Source of the DNA: Acanthaster planci
Lineage: Eukaryota; Echinodermata; Asteroidea; Valvatida; Acanthasteridae
Length of the DNA: 64,000 nucleotides
Reading direction: 5' to 3'
Assembly (NCBI RefSeq): GCF_001949145.1
Contig: NW_019091378.1
Span: 1,134,558 to 1,198,557, forward strand
Shown: one piece after another, positions 12,001-22,300 of the stretch
How positions within the stretch are numbered: the first letter of the stretch is position 1
Layout of the letters: each line of letters opens with the position of its first letter
Notes under the pieces: model-generated
Told to the model about the DNA's origin: nothing
The model's input: the letters and a program-made list of their open reading frames with translations, nothing else
Database searches by the model: none
Program-made: the position numbers and the translations under genes

Positions 12001-13704
12001 ACGTGTGCAAATACACGGACGAGCATGGTTTGTTCGCTGTTGCTGTAAAATGGTGGAGGTTTGCTGTGCTGTAGGATGCCATAATTGTGAAGATACTTAA
12101 AGCGATCTGCATTTCTATCGGATTCCTGCCGATCCGCAACAGAGCGAAATGGATCAATGCTATTCAACATGAAAACTGGACTCCAAACTCCCACACGAGA
12201 CTCTGCAGTGTTCACATAATTTACCCTGCTCTTAACAACATAAGTGTTATTGGCATTTTGCAAACAACCAGTTCCTTCACAAATCCGGCCACAAAGTTTT
12301 GTAGGCTTCCAAACTCTTGTTATTTTTCAGCGATTGATGTGTGTACGCCCATGTGGAATTGATGAGGTAGTTGACGATATCTGGATACAGTAATTCCGCA
12401 ATGTGACTTGCACGCATGACCTCACAGAACATTGTTTTCCGTAACAAATATGGATCAACTGAGCTCACTATCTCTAGCTTCTGAATGTATTGTGTCCTTT
12501 GAATACCATCCAAGTTATTAGCAGTATTGGAAAATACATTTTCTTTCATGGGATTCGTCATTTTCTTCTCGAACATTGATCCAAATTGCACGTTACTATG
12601 CATCACACGAGCTGGCTTGACGGCCAATATGACAGGCAAGTCTAAAGTCACACGACATGACATCTGCGAATAACCTCTATACCTGTTAAGCTCAATCTTG
12701 AATCTGGTGCACATTTATTGTACTCCACCTGAGTTGATTTGCCTTTGAATAACATCCATTCATAGGACAATCAACTCAGGAGGGAATACAATAAACTTGC
12801 ACAAGGTTAAAGACTGTGGTTAAATGGCCCTTCAATCAATTCATAGACCAGGTAAAATGGGGATCATCGCAGCAAAAAAGACCTGCAGTAAAATTACATA
12901 ATAAATGTGCAAACTGATCTGACCCATGTGGGTCGGCCACAACTCATCAAGCAAACATCTGGACATATGAAAGCCATCTAAACTGAGATAAGTACATGCA
13001 TGGATGAAATGCATAAATATGGTGTTTGATACAGCTCCTAGAAGATTCGGAATTGTGATTTTGGGTCTTTTTCTGACAAATAATAATTTTTTTGTAATTA
13101 ATGAGTTTTGGGGGTGGTGGTGTCTGGACATGCGGGCGGTGGATGCAAATATAGGCCCACAATTTCTATTCTCATGGCCTAGCATTCCTAGCATTGAAAG
13201 TAGGCCTACATGGACACGACGGAGTAGGGCCCTACATGTACATCATCCCCTAGTACAAACTTCAGACTTCAGAACCAAAGTGGCTAATCAGAGTATTCAT
13301 TATGTGAACAGTACAGCATGCAGTTAGCTGTTGTGTGCTACTGCTTATTGTCCATGTGCCCTGCTGACGCATAATCCATTCTGGTTCCAACAGTTGAGAC
13401 ACACATGTCGCACTTAAAGCAGGTCTCCCTCAACCATGTAATTTGTAAACAATAACACAATTAGTCTAACATGCCTAACCGCCCAAGACCCGCAAGAAGT
13501 GCACAATACCACAAATGAAATGTATTTAGTGATCATTTGCTAACATGGCTGATTAATGATTCAATGAAATCAGTGCTTCATGAAAGTTACATACTTACCG
13601 GATCTCGGTGAAGCTCTTATGATCGTCGGTCTTTTAGTAAGAACTGGGTTACCTGAAGTTGAAGCAGAAGATGTCTCCACGTCCACCGCTACGACTTCGT
13701 CCAT
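1..13704 (-). CDS. SH3D19: SH3D19 (EVE-1)-like SH3 adaptor, 5' part of gene, partial
   Basis: Eight minus-strand exons join with canonical GT/AG sites and consistent phases: 13704-13599 (start codon 13704-13702), 8532-8451, 7931-7888, 7377-7209 (or 7374), 6919-6657, 4673-3088, 1727-1515 and 956-888. Together they give about 844 codons, open at the 3' side. The product is low-complexity and proline-rich with many PPxP and RPxxP ligands, then the block LPPRPGPGHPLYNKYM (residues 806-821), then the start of an SH3 domain (ALYDYKPIQPDELGFK, 829-844). As I recall human SH3D19, it has the nearly identical LPPRPKPGHPLYSKYM block just before its first SH3 domain, and a KPTVIR-type motif that recurs here (RPTIIR at 25-30; also PTIIRPG). 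SH3D19 is a cytoplasmic multi-SH3 adaptor that binds ADAM metalloprotease tails and acts in endocytosis; the remaining SH3 domains would lie off the left edge. The largest intron (8533-13598) holds a gap, a broken THAP gene and repeats. The 5' UTR was not defined. Confidence 0.88.
2410..2580. mobile_element. 171-bp MITE with TA ends, copy 1 (SH3D19-like intron)
   Basis: Long inverted arms carry the shared core AGTGCGCCTCC at each end, followed by AGTTTGCAAAG and TTGGCCAAT blocks, around a short centre containing GTCGACAGATTTCTTG. Outer bases are TA on both sides, suggesting a TA target. The same family is at 59251-59422. Confidence 0.7.
3088..4673 (-). CDS. SH3D19: Large SH3D19-like exon with proline-rich half and three-copy repeat
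   Basis: This 1586-nt exon enters in phase 1, leaves in phase 0 and encodes residues 222-750. Its first half is SH3-ligand-like (PPPLPTNRPKGPYVPPPLPS, VPKPRPRS, several ALPHPISAPKPAE-type units). Its second half (about residues 488-638, nucleotides 3875-3425) contains three degenerate repeats with the cores AGAVARNASTEDALKFG, AGAVAQNTTADDVSNI and SSAAKNMTADDAKNIGKA, two of them followed by a KSEDGQKA or KSEEGRKA segment. These repeats are alanine-rich and could be helical. I do not recognise them from vertebrate SH3D19. The exon ends with PTIIRPG and VPPPR ligands. Confidence 0.85.
8761..8872. mobile_element. 112-bp near-perfect palindrome (foldback/MITE-like)
   Basis: The left arm from CACAAAATATGAAGGGCCTG to GCAGAATCTTTTTCAAAGG is mirrored by CCTTTGAAAAAGATTCTGC through CATATTTTGTG. 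The arms meet at CAAAGGCCTTTG (about 8810-8821). It lies in the SH3D19-like intron and would form a strong hairpin. Confidence 0.7.
9313..10008. repeat. Tandem repeat (70-85 bp unit) interrupted by assembly gap
   Basis: CTTCTTCTAATTACTGCAA begins units at 9313 and 9383, and again just right of the gap at about 9961. Each unit continues with CCTCTACTATGGGATATTTT, and the left copies add a GGTGGCTAGCTGACTC block. Bases 9468-9958 are N, so copy number is unknown. Confidence 0.75.
9468..9958. other. Assembly gap (491 N)
   Basis: Unresolved bases lie inside a tandem repeat. Open frames across it are artefacts. Confidence 0.99.
12050..12215 (+). pseudogene. Broken THAP (C2CH) zinc-finger domain
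   Basis: From the ATG at 12050 the sequence reads MVEVCCAVGCHNCEDT and hits a stop. It resumes in the same frame as LHFYRIPADPQQ, then shifts frame to RAKWINAIQHENWTPNSHTR and LCSVH. C-x4-C, the FxxxP region, the W and the final CSxH are the THAP domain signature, with spacing that fits. At least one stop and one frameshift make it non-functional. THAP domains occur in P-element-type transposases and in many marine invertebrate transposon-related genes. Confidence 0.75.
12277..12714 (-). pseudogene. Transposon-type ORF fragment (SLEAYK motif), opposite the THAP remnant
   Basis: A 145-codon open frame ends with the block LLYPDIVNYLINSTWAYTHQ and then SLKNNKSLEAYKTL. This resembles the PDVxNYLV...SAYTxEQxKAYKSLEAYN block found, as I recall, in SWIM/YqaJ-recombinase-like transposon proteins of marine invertebrates; the family assignment is from memory. 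The matching part seems limited to about 12280-12420. It lies in the SH3D19-like intron next to the THAP remnant but in the opposite direction. Confidence 0.45.
12716..12794. repeat. Inverted repeat (TIR-like hairpin) at edge of transposon remnant
   Basis: TTATTGTACTCCACCTGAGT at the left is matched, inverted, by ACTCAGGAGGGAATACAATA at the right, with about 30 bases between. It abuts the transposon-type ORF fragment. It may be a small palindromic element or a terminal repeat of it. Confidence 0.6.
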
Positions 13705-16256
13705 TTTTAACGACGAACTGCAAGTTACAATTGAAAGCACAAGCGCTTCCGCATTAAATAAACTTGTTACTAGTCTCTACATAATCGACTTATGTCTTAA
13801 AGTTTTTTTCTTTTTTGGTTTGTTTGTTTTGATTTATAAGGAAGAATGCACTTAATGTTTCAAGATAAAAATGAAAATAAATATGATTTGAATAATTAAA
13901 AGGAAAAAAAAGAAGAGATTTCCTGCCTAGGTGGTGGGAAATTAGAAATCTTGAAGCGACGGAATCAAGTTGAAAAGGGATGACCACTTTTTTTTTCTAG
14001 TCTGTTTGCTGAGTTCTTCATTCGTGAGGCAAGCACCAGACTGATTGAAAATTTGCAAGCAAGTCGTAATTAGGGGACTAGTTACTTATTTTTTCAGATG
14101 GAAATTGAAAAGTGAGTTCTCTTGTGCTCTAAAGTACCAACATTTAAATATTCATCTGCATTTTGAAGAGAAAACTTTACTTAATATTGCAACTGGTTGA
14201 CGCAAATTCAATGTGTCGNCCACACCGCATGTGAAATCCTGACTTTCAAATGTAAGTTCCTGCAACACGACCGGCTAGATACCAGCGATGAATTCTTGGA
14301 TCACGTTGATGGCGCCAAATACTCGTTGAGTGCATCTGCTGAAAAGTAGCAAATTGTAATCACTTTTTACCGTAAGTCTACGTTAAATTGATTAATTTTG
14401 TGAAGCCCTTAGAAAATTCAGATAATTTTGTGTGAACTGTATTGTTAGGATTTTGTAGAAATATACTGTGGGTATTTAAAAAGGATCCTGAATATGTAAT
14501 TAGGAAAAACTTGCGAGTAGGCCCAGCATGCCCATGATGCCCGGTGCATGGTGGTACTGTGCTTGTGTTGGTTGACTGTGTAGAGGCTATCTGTGTACAC
14601 GTCTGCCTCTTGCCACTGCTAGGCTACCCAAGTACTCGGTCTTTTGAATGCAGCCCAGTGATAAAAAATTGAGATACATTTCTATTCAGCTAAGATTCCA
14701 CTTTCTCAATCACATCTTCCCCCCTGGGAAGAGATACAGGCCCTGGGCTTAGGCTACGGATGCTGGTAACGTAAGTGGCCTAGCCCAGGTTGGACGTCTA
14801 GGCCTACATTACAATGCGACAGTCGCAATGTAATGTAGACGTCGTCCAACCTGGGCTAGTAGTGCCCCTACTAGTATTTCTACTACTACATGTACATGTA
14901 TGATGTAGTACGATCAGGGAATCCACCTGGGCTAGCAGTAGCAGTAGGCTTACTTACACGTAGGCATAGGCCCTGTTCCTTGCAAAAAGGCTAAGCGACC
15001 CTACCTACTAGTAGTAGTACGAACGGCCATCAGAAAGCAAAAAGATGTCCAGAAAAGTTCAATTTAGGATGGAAAAAACCAAGTTGTTTAATTTTTGAGA
15101 CTAGTCCCATAGGGTTTGTGCACACGGTGTGAAGTGGCATCCGTATAGGAGGATGCGGCAAGTACATTACTTCTGGCCAGTGTGGTGAAAACAACCTGAG
15201 GTGAATGCATTTTGTCTTCACCTCGCACTGACTCCAGGTCATACAAAGTCACGTCGTGTATATGGAACTCTTTCCTCTTCCCCAAAAAGCCATCAAACAC
15301 TGTTGGACTGTTGAAACTAAATCTGATGACATAGGCCTATGGTTTCAAGACCATGTGACTGAATATAGGCCGGGGCGGACATCCGGGACTTTCGCAAACT
15401 GACGGGCAGCAACCATATTGCATCAGTGAAAACAACTGCGACGTGCATGCACGTATGTGGTGATCAAAGAACAGATTGTGTTGCCCGATTCTCTGACGGG
15501 CTGGTGGCACGTGCATGGCCATGGTCGCAGTTGTTTTTGTCCGTGCATGTAGTGAAGTTCATGCATGTTCAATCCTAAATAAGGGAAGTATCATACATGC
15601 TTTCTTCAAATTAAAAAAAATTGAAACTCTGAAAGTCATTTTGATGCTAAAGATATTTGATGAGAGAGTTTCAGAGAAAAAAGGGTAAATAGTTTAGCTG
15701 TTTAGGACTTTAATCAGCCATTAAAGTACATGACATCGTTGAAGTATTTCTCAACAAGTGTCTGTCTCATGCACGTGATATACGCATTGGCTTGTGTACG
15801 AGTTGGTTCGTGTATGAGTCGACCAAATAGCATACAAATTGATCATCGTATGAGTTGGCACAAGCACGAGTTGAACTGTTTCGGGCGAAACCGATCCAAA
15901 CACGTCGCACACTTAGTATACATCCTACTGTGTGTGTGCATCAGGTTGATTGCCGACCACCATCTCTACTCCATGGGCTGGGTGCACTTTCCTTCGCTAA
16001 GATATTGCAAGGCAGGAGATATTCTTTCAGATGGGAAACTGAATTTGTCCCTGAATAAAGGGACTCCTTTATTTTTATGAATCACAGGACAATTTTGTCT
16101 GGTACTTGGTCACCAAGCAGAAATCACCCATAATTGCCCAATGGTCTCTGACCACTCTTGGCTGATAAGCTGCTAAAAAGGTACACAAGTTGTCAAGTTA
16201 TGGTAGTCCGCTGGGCATGAGTTGTCTTTTCACCTGTACATGAACCTCTCTTACAG
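13705..16256. promoter_or_regulatory. Head-to-head interval between SH3D19-like and JADE genes
   Basis: The SH3D19-like start codon (minus, 13704) and the first recognised JADE exon (plus, 16257) face away from each other, so this 2.5-kb interval should hold both promoters. JADE exon 1 begins after an acceptor (TTACAG, 16251-16256), so at least one non-coding JADE exon should lie upstream. Possible donors are GTAAGT at about 14372 and 14771. The interval contains one ambiguous base (14219), an inverted-repeat element (14780-14935) and several short ORFs, for example minus 15300-15088, that I cannot assign. I see no clear TATA box. Confidence 0.5.
14780..14935. repeat. Short inverted-repeat element family, copy A
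   Basis: CTAGCCCAGGTTGGACGTCT at the left is mirrored at 14843-14862 (GACGTCGTCCAACCTGGGCT) and again by ATCCACCTGGGCTAG at the right edge. Between the second and third arm lies GATGTAGTACGATCAGGGA, which recurs in copies B and C. Confidence 0.6.
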
Positions 16257-16397
16257 ATGCTCTCACCTGGAGTGGCCGCCTACCCAGTTCACACATTGTG
16301 AATGTCGTCACTCCAGTCACCCACAGCCCAAGCAGGCAACATGTTCAGTCCCAGTCTGGCGGGGACCAGCTCCAGCCATGGGCACCAACCAGCAGAG
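16257..16397 (+). CDS. JADE: JADE first coding exon (5' UTR plus 32 codons)
   Basis: The acceptor TTACAG ends at 16256 and the donor GTATGA starts at 16398. In the frame that joins the next exon the sequence reads TGA (16299-16301) and then ATG (16302), giving [10 protein letters not shown]... ending QPAE. This joins exon 2 as [15 protein letters not shown], parallel to human JADE PSE|VFRTDLITAMK. The other two frames run into a stop just after the junction. The short serine-rich N-terminus matches the poorly conserved start of JADE proteins. Confidence 0.8.
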
Positions 16398-19300
16398 GTA
16401 TGAAGACACCATCTTTTTTTGGATTGCATTAAATTGCACTGGAGGAAAAGTTCCATATCTGGCCGCCACTTTAGATTTCATGCACAAAGTCTGTTGGTCA
16501 TGACAAAAAGTTTATTTTCAAAGGAAACTTTGAATTTGTTTCACTTCTGAGTTAGCGTTTCCTTATCAGAGATACACTCTCTGATAGTTTTTAAAGTCAT
16601 GTTGACCATAACAGTCCTCAATCCTCTACAGGTGAAGGACTGAAGACTGCCGGGTTTAACCCTAAACAATCCCTAACCAGTCAAACTTCAACACCAGTAA
16701 GGTGTTTGAATTTGTGGAATTAGGTACTGGGAACTTGCTATATGGTGTTGGATTCTGACTAAATAGGTACAGTGTGCTGTAGGCCAGGGATGAGATTCTC
16801 CCGCTTTTTGGCGGATTTCCGCTTTTGGGACTTGAAAATCCACTTTTGCAAATACTTTGTAAGTTTTGCCTTTTTGGACTGTCGGATACAGTGATGGTTG
16901 ACTTCGAAATTCCGATATTTTAAACTTTTCCCACCCATTTCATCAAGATAATTTTCGACTTCCAGGCATCAGATATGATAATGTTGAGCCTCAATTTGTT
17001 GTGAAATAAAATGAAATTGCATTTCTCGTTGCTTACTTTCCATGTGTCACGTCATTTTTATTTCATCCTAAGAATATCAAAATCATATCAACCAAGAAGG
17101 GCACTATGTCCTGCCATGCATACCGTACGTTCATGTGTAGTTTAGGCACATGCTTTCAACGTACTCATTGATCTGAACCGGCACTAGGCTAGAATTGGGA
17201 GATAAGATAAAGCAACACATTCCATTGGCTCTTTTCATTGACAAAAAACAGTGCCGACCAATAACCATCTCTGTAGGAAATGTGTTTGTTTTCAGGTAAC
17301 TGTCGGTTGTCACAATCACTCTCAGGCTTATTTTCCTGACGTATCCTCATATAAGCCAATGACTGTGCACTTTTCCTGTTACTCACCACATGCACAAGTG
17401 TATAGTCCGCCACGTGAAGCCACTGCGTCTGGTACCCTGGATACTTTTGTGTGTTATCACAGAAAACCCTACTGTTGTGTGTGTTGTTGAACGGACGTTT
17501 CTTATCATTATATTTCCATCATCATGTCTGCCCATAAAGACATCATTCATCAAGAAGGAAAGGTGAAGTACATCGACAAAGGGATTAAAATTCCTGGGGA
17601 TGGGAGTGGATTGAGGCCAAATGGGAGGAGTGTTCTTGTCCAAATTTATTCGGAAATTGGCAAAACCTGGTAAGGCAGTGGTGCGATGTAACGCTAGAAA
17701 TTAATTATGCTTCCTGGGGCAAAAATGCCTTTACAGCACATGCAGAATCGTTGAAATACAACAGCGAACTGTAGACACGGAAAACGAATTATCATCTATT
17801 AGGTACATGTATACGTGAACATAATCGACATGTATTTTGAAGCACATGACAAACCATAAGTGATGAACAAAACTACGTGGTGGGTCTTTGCATGTATAAA
17901 CATATCAAGTTCACAAATAATAAAAAGGTTGGGCTAGGTTTTTCAGAATATGGACTTTCACAAATGTGTCTGTTGTAAAATATGTCCCAGAGGGGCTTAG
18001 CATTAGATTGCACCACAGAGCATCTAAAGTTGACAATTTTCCTGGGGCCCGCATGCCGTAAAATGCTTTGCGCTGTTCGCTGGAAAATTTCAGCTTTTTT
18101 CATTTTCTGAGAATCTCATCCCTGGTAGGCCTGCACTTACTCTGTTGAATTTCGACTGAATGGGTACTGTGGCCCTGTTACTTTTTACCATCAGGAATTT
18201 TAAATGAGGGGAGATTATCTGCAGTTATTTGAGTATTGTATTTTAAAGATAATGTAATGATAGAAAGCTTCCCATTGAAATGGTAAGTAAGTACTTGCCT
18301 GTCCATACTCTTTGTACTGTGCAATGGGCCTGCCATACCCAATGAAACAACATCACGCAGGTAAAGACCTGTTGGAGTTCGTCTGATTGGGTACTGTAAG
18401 GTAGGAGTTTGATTTCAAGGTGTTGGAGTTTGTGTGATTAGGGAGGAATACTACTAACAGTGCTTGGGCAGTTGGGGTTAAGGAAGATAAGTAGTTGCCA
18501 GGCATGGAATTTTTTTTGTAGTTTCTTAATGTGTGCATGGTAGTAGGAAAGAATTTATTTGAAAATGCTCTTGGACAGTGACAAGTACCCAATATCCACT
18601 CTGCAATCAAACATTGTAGTTATTTCCATTTTAGGAAATTGGGGCCTTGGCATTGCTACGCTTGTATCTCCAGTTTCCCAATACAAAGGTGTCCAATTTT
18701 CCAAATGCTGACTACAAACCTGACCTCTGTTCCCGCTGATCTGGTTTCTCCTCCTGCCTCCCCCTCCCCACCAGGTTTTCCGTAAGGACCTCATCAGTGC
18801 CATGAAGCTGCCGGACTCCCATCAGCTCCAGCCGGACGAGTACATGGTCATCACGGATACTTGGAAGCAGGAGTGGGAGAAAGGGGTGCAGGTTCCTGTC
18901 AGCCCCGACAGCATCCCCGCCGTCAGCTGCACCGCCACCAGGGACCCAGATCCAGGCACCTTCAAAATGTGAGCCCAGTTCACAGGCACATTTCAGTTAG
19001 TCAGCCCAGCCACCGTTCAGTTTTGTGGCATAACACAGTATTTCCACTGTCCATCAAAGTGCTTTGTTGTCCCTTGGTATTGAAGTTGTTTTCACATGAT
19101 ATATTTTAGAAATCTGCATATTGATATTTCTACATGGAATGCCAGCTGCACATCACAGTTGGAATTCAGTCCTTTGAAGTCCTCACAAGCCCATCTCAGG
19201 TCATCCATTTGAGATCGGCCTCTGCCTTGGCCATCTGGTATCCATTTCCTTTGCATGTGATTTAACTCACAGTTTTACTCAGAATGTTGAGATGCATTTG

Positions 19301-22300
19301 CAGTTGAGGTTATGATAGGGCTTTTGATTGACCTGACCGCAACTCTCTGTCACACTCTTATCCCCGCTTTTTACAGTGCAGTTGAACCTCGTTAATAAGA
19401 TTGTGCGGATTACCTTGTTATAACAGGAACCTTGTGTTAGCAAGAATGGAAAGAATAAAGGATTTGGACCTAAAAAAAATTCCTTGCTGTAACCAGAATG
19501 CTGTATTTACAGTGCTCTTATTAATGTGGTTTGACTGCATTAGAATTGGTGTTGCTTCATTTTAGGGTATTTTAAGAAATTTTACTTATGCTTAAGGAGT
19601 GTCTTTTTCACAAAGGACTCGACTGAATTTCAAACCACACAATGTGTTGAAAGAATTGCCTTTCTACCCCCACTGTAGGCCAAGGAAGCTGATCTGTACG
19701 GCCGGTGGAACAAGCGAACAGGAAGAGTACGCGGCAGCCCTCCTAAAGAAGTTGGAGTCGGTTTGCCAGTATGACTTGGATGAAGTGGACGAGCAGTGGT
19801 TGGATATCGTCAACCAAGAAAGGGAAGACATGAGTGAGTAGAGGTTACAACTCTTTTCTAAGCCATCCCAAATTTTTAACTCTCGAATGCAAATGTACAT
19901 ATTAGACTGAGCTGGCGTTTGAGGGTTCAATAAATACATTGAAAAGTGGTGGTGGAAAGTGTTATGCCATGTAATATTCTACGTCGACACCCAACACGGA
20001 AATCATTATCAAGCAAATCATTATGCAAATGTCATTACACTACAATACACAAAGCGCGCATGCTCTCGCTCCAATAGTGTCCTAGTAGTGTGTGACGACA
20101 TGCCCATCAGCGTCGCTGATTACCCAGAATGCAGAATGCACAGCCTCAGCATGGTATGCAAAATCACTTGGGTTTCTAAATGCGGTGGTTTGTTCCCTTA
20201 CCACACAGTTAGTCTGCTCTTTGCATAAATAATCCTGCAGGAATTCACTTTGTTCTATATCGCTACTCTTCACCTGCGTATGAAAAATTGGTCCTTTAGT
20301 CAATTCAGCCAAGAGACTGCTTTTGACCCTAATTCTATGCCTACATAAGCAAATGAGATTGACTTACCATGACCGTTTGCATTTCTTGGTAGAACTCTAT
20401 ACAGCGTGAAAGGACAGTCCTGAAATCTTGTCTCACCAGTCAAAATGTTGTTTGAATATGGCATGGTCTGACTGGTGCGTTTGACCACTTGTGACGCCGG
20501 CTTATGTGTAAACACACATACGTTTCTTTATTTGTTCCAAGGAGGATGTGTACACTCGCTTAAGAATTCTTTTTTAATATCCACGGTTAATGTATTAATG
20601 CATCGTGCTTGGTTGGGTCAAAGCGCAATTGCAAGGTTGAAATATTTGTGGGCAAAAAAGCCGGACCCCAGCAGCTTTTTCGGGTAAGAAATCCGATGTA
20701 AACTGGCTAGCCGACATGTAATATGATTTTTGGTGGCGAAGCTGTATATATAAAGTATGGGAGAAGTGGAATGGCTTTCTATCTGATTGCTCACACAATC
20801 ACAGACAGTCAGAGGGCCTATCTCTCCGGCACCACACTATTTTCCAAGACTGAGATAGCGCCATCCTGCAAAAAAAAATTGTTTTTGGTGCTGAAACCTG
20901 CTTTTATTTCATGACTCAGTCTGTGTTGCTGGGGAAGTGCACTGCCCCCTCCCCACCCAACATTTCCTCCAATATCGTTGCAGTGCATTTTTTCACTAGC
21001 TGAGCCTTAAGGACCGTTTTTAGTATCTGCTCTGAGCGGAACAAAAGAGGACGTATTTTTTGGTACTCACCACATAGGCGCCAGTGAGGCGCACAAGTAT
21101 ATGCGCATTTGATGCGGAGCACGTTGAGTACGTGTAACTAATTTGTTCCAGCGTGTATGGTCTTTGTGTACATGTACGCGCAGAACACGTGCAAGAACCT
21201 GCTTGACACCTGTCTTTCTTTTGCTGATTGGGGGTGCACTTTAGCTCGAGGTGGATTAAACTTCTTGCGGTCATTTGGACAGCAATTTTATGAAAATCAC
21301 ATTTGCTGTTCTTGCACAACACACATTTCTGACACAGGTCAGCCAAAAACCTGTACTTTTTCCTTTGCGCATGCTGGCCAAGGTCACAAATTTCTAATGA
21401 CCAGAACCTCAAAACCTTATGTCATATTGAATTGAAACTTTTCGGTTGTCTTGATAAATAGTGTCTTTACCTGCGTGATAAGGTTCAAAATGATTGGACA
21501 TGATACAGCTGAGTTCTTCAGGGGAGACAGGAATTTCCTCCTACTCAACTTTGTAATGGTCCAAAATAACCTGGCTCTTGGATGGTTATGAGACAGGCTC
21601 CTCTGAACACTGCCCTGCAATACTCTTGGAGGGTTATGAGACAGGCTCCTCTGAACACTGCCCTGCAATACTCTTGGANNNNNNNNNNNNNNNNNNNNNN
21701 NNNNNNNNNNNNNNNNNNNNNNNNNNNNNNNNNNNNNNNNNNNNNNNNNNNNNNNNNNNNNNNNNNNNNNNNNNNNNNNNNNNNNNNNNNNNNNNNNNNN
21801 NNNNNNNNNNNNNNNNNNNNNNNNNNNNNNNNNNNNNNNNNNNNNNNNNNNNNNNNNNNNNNNNNNNNNNNNNNNNNNNNNNNNNNNNNNNNNNNNNNNN
21901 NNNNNNNNNNNNNNNNNNNNNNNNNNNNNNNNNNNNNNNNNNNNNNNNNNNNNNNNNNNNNNNNNNNNNNNNNNNNNNNNNNNNNNNNNNNNNNNNNNNN
22001 NNNNNNNNNNNNNNNNNNNNNNNNNNNNNNNNNNNNNNNNNNNNNNNNNNNNNNNNNNNNNNNNNNNNNNNNNNGGGTTATGAGACAGGCTCCTCTGAAC
22101 ACTGCCCTGCAATACTCTTGGAGGGTTATGAGACAGGCTCCTCTGAACACTGCCCTGCAATACTCTTGGAGGGTTATGAGACAGGCTCCTCTGAACACTG
22201 CCCTGCAATACTCTTGGAGGGTTATGAGACAGGCTCCTCTGAACACTGCCCTGCAATACTCTTGGAGGGTTATCAGACAGGCTCCTCTGAACACTGCCCT

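Noticed and set aside
15088-15300. Minus-strand frame MFDGFLGKRKEFHIHDVTLY, 70 codons, between SH3D19 and JADE
   Set aside because: It looks somewhat coding, but no partner exon, splice logic or family could be found.
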